DNA of 64,000 nucleotides from Thalassobacillus devorans. GTDB lineage: Bacteria; Bacillota; Bacilli; Bacillales; Halobacillaceae. The notes beneath the pieces were generated by a model, which worked only from the letters and a program-made list of their open reading frames with translations, was not told where the DNA came from and ran no database searches. Positions 60,267 to 64,000 of the stretch are shown in pieces; positions within the stretch are counted from its first letter, which is position 1, and the number at the start of each line of letters is the position of its first letter. The DNA lies in assembly GCF_900176565.1 (NCBI RefSeq), contig NZ_FXEH01000006.1, forward strand, positions 1,488,001 to 1,552,000, read 5' to 3'. Position numbers and translations under genes: made by a program.

Positions 60267-61586
60267 TTATTTCTTTTTAAAATTGTTTCTCTTTAGCTTT
60301 TTCATATTTTTTTCTGCTTGTCTCTTCATTTTCTTTTTATAACCAGGCTTCACTTTTTTCGGTTTCTTCACCATATTCCATGCCTGCTTTTCTACCGTTG
60401 ATTCCTGCGTTTTTTCACGTTTTTGTCGCTCATTGTGCGCTTTTACTTCTTTCCATTCTCCATTACGAATGTCGTAGTAAGTGAAGGAAATACCTTTTTT
60501 CTCTAACCGTTGCACTAAAGGAAGATTCTCATCTGTGAACAGATTGATCGCCGTGCCTTCAAGTCCGGCACGAGCTGTCCTTCCCACACGATGGATATAG
60601 AATTCTTCTTCCTTCGGCATCTGCGCATTGATAACATGACTCACTCCCTGGATATCAATGCCTCTAGAAGCCAGGTCAGTTGCTACGATATACTGATAGC
60701 GCAAATTTTGCAATTCCTTTAACATTCTTTTTCTTTCACGCGGAGACAGCCCCCCGTGTAAGATACCGACCTCTAAACCTTTTTCCTGTAATTCACGTGC
60801 GAGGCGGTCGGCATGTTCTTTTCCATTTGTAAAAATAATCGCCAAATAGGGCTGTATCACTTCAGAAATGCTGATAATCATATCTGAAGCAGAGCGGTGA
60901 CGCAATGGGATCAGCCGGTGCTCCATATTAGCCGGAGAAGGCGTTTCATCTTTAATATGGATATAAGTTGGGTTGGAGAGATATTTTTTCAAAAACGGCT
61001 GCAAGCGTTCCGGGATAGTAGCTGAGAATACAAGCAGCTGTACCTCCGGACTCATGCGAATTAGAATCTGATCGACATCGTCTATAAACCCTAAGTCCAG
61101 CATCAAATCGGCTTCATCAAGTACAAAAGCATTCGCCTGATGCAAATTCAAAGCTTCCTCTTTTACCAAATCCAATATACGACCTGGCGTACCGACGATA
61201 ATATGCGGCGGTTCCTTTAATTTTTCCATTGTTTTCTGTTTATCTGTCCCGCCAATCAGAAGCTTAGCCCTCCAACGATGATCCTTCTCGGCATAGTGGA
61301 TACTTTTACGCACTTCATCATAAATCTGGATAGCCAGCTCTCGTGTAGGAGCAGTGACAACAAATTGCACATGATTTTTCGTTTCATCTAATTGGTTCAA
61401 TAGAGGGAGCAAATAGGAATGGGTTTTTCCCGATCCAGTATGGGACTGTCCGATGATGCTCTCCCCACGCAAAGCTGCAGGTATGACTTTCTGTTGAATC
61501 GGAGTCGGTGTGGTGAACCCATATTTAGTAATAATTTCACTGACTACCGGATGGATAGCAAATTGATTGAACTCATGATTTTTCAT
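60267..61586 (-). CDS. cshB: DEAD-box RNA helicase CshB (YqfR)
   Basis: A 439-residue DEAD-box helicase: Q motif with TPTPIQQKVIPAA, Walker A SHTGSGKTH, DEAD in FVLDEADLMLDLGF, SAT in VFSATIPERL, and motif VI HRVGRTARAG. The C-terminus is strongly basic, as in CshB. It unwinds RNA in ribosome assembly and cold adaptation. The ATG at 61586 follows AAAGGAG. First gene of the cshB-nfo pair. Confidence 0.95.
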   Translation of the reverse strand: MKNHEFNQFAIHPVVSEIITKYGFTTPTPIQQKVIPAALRGESIIGQSHTGSGKTHSYLLPLLNQLDETKNHVQFVVTAPTRELAIQIYDEVRKSIHYAEKDHRWRAKLLIGGTDKQKTMEKLKEPPHIIVGTPGRILDLVKEEALNLHQANAFVLDEADLMLDLGFIDDVDQILIRMSPEVQLLVFSATIPERLQPFLKKYLSNPTYIHIKDETPSPANMEHRLIPLRHRSASDMIISISEVIQPYLAIIFTNGKEHADRLARELQEKGLEVGILHGGLSPRERKRMLKELQNLRYQYIVATDLASRGIDIQGVSHVINAQMPKEEEFYIHRVGRTARAGLEGTAINLFTDENLPLVQRLEKKGISFTYYDIRNGEWKEVKAHNERQKREKTQESTVEKQAWNMVKKPKKVKPGYKKKMKRQAEKNMKKLKRNNFKKK

Positions 61587-61797
61587 TTTATTACTCCTTT
61601 TTTAGAGACAAGTCCATGATAGATGCAAACTGAACTTAGCCATTGAAAAAAACTTCCTTCCTCATTATAGTAGACACTGCGCACAATTGCACGTTTCTAA
61701 ACAGCTCTTCTTTGTCATCTTCCACTTTTCCCTTTATAATGGAATTGATGTCTGGAAGAATAAAGATTTATTTTAAGCAGAGGGGGAACCAACCAGC

Positions 61798-62748
61798 ATG
61801 GAAGTAATTAAAATCGCACCGCGTGGTTATTGCTATGGGGTAGTAGATGCCATGGTAATCGCACAAAATGCATCCAAAGACCCCAATTTACCCCGTCCTA
61901 TCTATATATTGGGTATGATTGTGCATAATACACACGTAACGGAAGCTTTTAAAGACCAGGGAATCGTCACACTGGATGGAAAAAATCGTTTAGATATATT
62001 AGAGGGAATTACTGAGGGCACCGTTATTTTCACTGCTCATGGTGTTTCACCGGAGGTCAAAGAGCGTGCAAAGGACAAAGGTCTTACTGTGCTTGATGCG
62101 ACCTGTCCTGATGTAACTAATACACACAACTTGATCCGTGACCGTGTAAGCGACGGTTATGAAGTCATTTATATCGGTAAAAAAGGACATCCTGAGCCAG
62201 AAGGCGCCGTTGGTGTAGCTCCAGGTAAAGTGCATCTCGTGCAAACGGAAGAGGATGTCGAACAGTTGAGTGTTGAACATGATAAGCTGCTGGTGACTAA
62301 CCAGACTACGATGAGTCAGTGGGACGTTTATGATGTCATGGAAGAAATCAAAGAAAAATATCCCCACGTCGAACTTCATCAGGAGATATGCATGGCAACC
62401 CAAGTTCGTCAAGAAGCTGTAGCAGAACAAGCAAAAGATGCAGACTTGACCTTGGTCGTTGGGGATCCGCGAAGTAACAACTCCAATCGATTGGCTCAAG
62501 TTTCTAAAGAAATCGCTGGTACGGAGGCATATCGAATTGCTGATGTAACGGAAATCCAATTAGAATGGCTGCAAGGTGTAGAAAAAGTGGCAGTAACAGC
62601 AGGCGCTTCCACACCTACTCCAATAACCAAAGAAGTTATCAAGTTCATTGAACAATATGATACGGAAAACGAAGACACTTGGATAAGAGAATCAAAAGTC
62701 GAGCAAAAGAAAATTCTGCCAAAAGTAAAAACGAAGAAGAAAGCCTAA
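61798..62748 (+). CDS. ispH: 4-hydroxy-3-methylbut-2-enyl diphosphate reductase IspH
   Basis: Last enzyme of the MEP pathway, giving IPP and DMAPP. The iron-sulfur ligands are Cys12 ([10 protein letters not shown]), Cys103 ([11 protein letters not shown]) and Cys198 ([11 protein letters not shown]), with the catalytic NQTTMS and [11 protein letters not shown] motifs. 316 residues, full length, with a basic C-terminal tail (KVKTKKKA). A strong AGAGGGGGA site lies upstream. It ends in a bidirectional terminator. Confidence 0.97.
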   Translation: MEVIKIAPRGYCYGVVDAMVIAQNASKDPNLPRPIYILGMIVHNTHVTEAFKDQGIVTLDGKNRLDILEGITEGTVIFTAHGVSPEVKERAKDKGLTVLDATCPDVTNTHNLIRDRVSDGYEVIYIGKKGHPEPEGAVGVAPGKVHLVQTEEDVEQLSVEHDKLLVTNQTTMSQWDVYDVMEEIKEKYPHVELHQEICMATQVRQEAVAEQAKDADLTLVVGDPRSNNSNRLAQVSKEIAGTEAYRIADVTEIQLEWLQGVEKVAVTAGASTPTPITKEVIKFIEQYDTENEDTWIRESKVEQKKILPKVKTKKKA

Positions 62749-62778
62749 AAAAAGGCTGCCGAATGGCAGCCTTTTTTA
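62746..62778. terminator. Bidirectional terminator, ispH/yqfO
   Basis: AAAAAAAGGCTGCC pairs with GGCAGCCTTTTTT around a 4-base loop. It overlaps both stop codons. Confidence 0.9.
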
Positions 62779-63897
62779 CATGAATTGAAATGGTTCCGTG
62801 TTCGCTTCAGAAACATAAACAGTTAATTCACCTTTACTTTGGCTGAACTTTTCATCTAAATAATTTTTAACAGCAGTTTTCATCACTTTTTCCACATGGT
62901 GACCAGGGTCTATCACATTCAAGCCGATATTCGCTGCTTCTTGAGCGGGGTGGAAAGTCATATCTCCTGTGACGTAAACATCAGCCCCTTGCCTTTTGGC
63001 ATCATAAATGTATTTTTCACCGCTTCCGCCAAGGATGGCTACTTTTTCAACTTTATCCTGCATGTTACCAATCACACGCAAACCAGGTACATTTAAGCTT
63101 TCTTTTACATGCTCCGCAAATTTGCTTAACGTCATTTTTTCCTTCAGTACGCCTATTCGACCGATCCCAAAGGATTCTCCTTCATTTTCAAGCGTATAGA
63201 CATCATAAGCCACTTCCTCGTATGGATGTGCATCTTCCATCGCTTTCAGCACGCCTTTTAAATTAGATTGTGGCAGTAAGAACTCTACTCGTTGTTCTTC
63301 TACGATCTCTAATTCCCCAGATTTTCCTATATAAGGATCAGCCGCATCTGTTGGCATAAACCGCCCTTTTCCTGGCATGCTGAAAGAACAATTGCTATAG
63401 TCTCCAACATGCCCTGCCCCGGCTTCATGCATCGCCCTTGTTACTCCATCTGCATGATCCTCAGGTACAAACACAATTACTTTCACCAATTTATCTTTGC
63501 CGGTTTCTAACAGGGGTATCGTTTGGGTGACCTTTAGCGCTTCCGCTAAAGCATCATTCACTCCTCCCTCCGCTATATCCAGGTTGGTATGAGCGGCATA
63601 TACAGCGATGTCATGCTTTATCAACTTTTGTATGACCCTTCCCTTTGGTGTATCCGGGTTGATTTGTCCTAATGGCTTAAAAATGACAGGGTGATGGGAA
63701 ATAATTAAATCTATCTGCCGTTCCACCGCTTCATCTACCACATTTTCTAAGACGTCTAAAGTAACCATTACATTACTGACAGGCTGATTCATTGTTCCAA
63801 TTTGCAACCCGACCTTATCCCAGTCATATGCGAGATGTTTAGGTGACATTTGTTCAAAAACCTCAACTACTTGTTTAACTGTTACTATTTCACTCAT
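62776..63897 (-). CDS. yqfO: NIF3/DUF34-family protein YqfO
   Basis: A 373-residue NIF3-like dinuclear-metal protein. DWDKVGLQIG, SHHPVIF and AAHTNLDIAEGG in the N-terminal half and VTGDMTFHPAQEA near the end carry the metal ligands. A PII/CutA-like insert spans about 125-235 (KVIVFVPEDHADGVTRAMHEAGAGHVGDYSNCSF). I chose the ATG at 63897 because GGAGG lies 9 bases upstream and the length equals B. subtilis YqfO. It overlaps trmK by 8 bases. The biochemical role is unsettled. Confidence 0.93.
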   Translation of the reverse strand: MSEIVTVKQVVEVFEQMSPKHLAYDWDKVGLQIGTMNQPVSNVMVTLDVLENVVDEAVERQIDLIISHHPVIFKPLGQINPDTPKGRVIQKLIKHDIAVYAAHTNLDIAEGGVNDALAEALKVTQTIPLLETGKDKLVKVIVFVPEDHADGVTRAMHEAGAGHVGDYSNCSFSMPGKGRFMPTDAADPYIGKSGELEIVEEQRVEFLLPQSNLKGVLKAMEDAHPYEEVAYDVYTLENEGESFGIGRIGVLKEKMTLSKFAEHVKESLNVPGLRVIGNMQDKVEKVAILGGSGEKYIYDAKRQGADVYVTGDMTFHPAQEAANIGLNVIDPGHHVEKVMKTAVKNYLDEKFSQSKGELTVYVSEANTEPFQFM

Positions 63898-64000
63898 TTT
63901 GCAGAACCTCCTCAATCCACTGGATTTCTTGCTCTAACACAGCTATCTTTTTTGTATCTGGTGTTACCGCTTTGTTCATTTCTTCTCTTACATACTCTTT
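63890..64000 (-). CDS. trmK: tRNA (adenine-N1)-methyltransferase TrmK, C-terminal end
   Basis: Only the last 36 codons are inside the window (KEYVREEMNKAVTPDTKKIAVLEQEIQWIEEVLQNE). It overlaps yqfO by 8 bases, as yqfN/trmK does in B. subtilis. Identity rests on position and on the helical, charged C-terminus, since the methyltransferase domain is outside. Confidence 0.75.
   Translation of the reverse strand, partial: KEYVREEMNKAVTPDTKKIAVLEQEIQWIEEVLQNE

Overview
The window is chromosomal DNA from a spore-forming, competence-capable member of the Bacillaceae. It is a low-GC Firmicute, and the gene content suggests a halophilic or marine genus near Halobacillus; the genus is inference. The order follows, from memory, the Bacillus subtilis segment running from efp through the yqh, yqg and yqf genes to yqfN/trmK, so most names rest on protein sequence plus position.

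Layout. 1-5.3 kb: efp (partial), yqhT, aroQ, yqhR/figP, yqhQ, yqhP, yqhO and mntR. 5.5-8.05 kb: a class II (adenosylcobalamin) ribonucleotide reductase behind two NrdR boxes. 8.4-10.7 kb: a dispersed palindromic repeat split by a complete IS110-family (IS1111-type) insertion sequence, next to a second repeat copy. 10.8-18.3 kb: rhodanese yqhL, then gcvT-gcvPA-gcvPB under a tandem glycine riboswitch, divergent yqhH-yqhG, and yqzE. 18.3-22.8 kb: aroK and the seven-gene comG operon for the DNA-uptake pseudopilus. 22.8-26.5 kb: tRNA-Gln, a COG2345 regulator with a cysteine cluster, yqgY, a MidA-like methyltransferase, a candidate small RNA, yqgX and a DUF2759 gene. 26.6-42.3 kb: FetAB-type metal exporter, M14 peptidase, LTA-synthase-family enzyme, glucokinase, yqgQ, a SpoVAF-like germination protein, M42 peptidase, GluP rhomboid, L-lactate dehydrogenase with Rex-like and cre-like sites, ThiF/MoeB-type enzyme, yqgN, rpmG and a two-gene membrane/MltG-like unit. 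42.4-49.2 kb: pstS-pstC-pstA-pstB-phoU behind four PhoP half-boxes, then pbpA. 49.2-64 kb: yqgE, sodA, a six-gene tRNA operon, a Na/Pi cotransporter, NfeD-like protein, yqfZ, ispG, yqfX, another repeat copy, a lytic transglycosylase, yqfT, nfo, cshB, ispH, yqfO and the 3' end of trmK.

How it fits together. Two phosphate import routes (Pst and Na/Pi) lie within 12 kb. Two of the terminal MEP-pathway enzymes (IspG, IspH) are here. Glycine catabolism is switched by its substrate, and lactate production appears tied to redox and carbon signals. Germination is represented by yqhR/figP and a SpoVAF-like gene, whose B. subtilis products work as a pair.

The most notable items are the IS1111-type element with a highly structured 530-base non-coding end (a candidate guide RNA) and a 12-bp inverted repeat covering the transposase ribosome site, a compact promoter-to-terminator small RNA at 25.4 kb with an unpaired run of six C, and the dispersed repeat family. 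I found no CRISPR array, prophage or obvious defence system.
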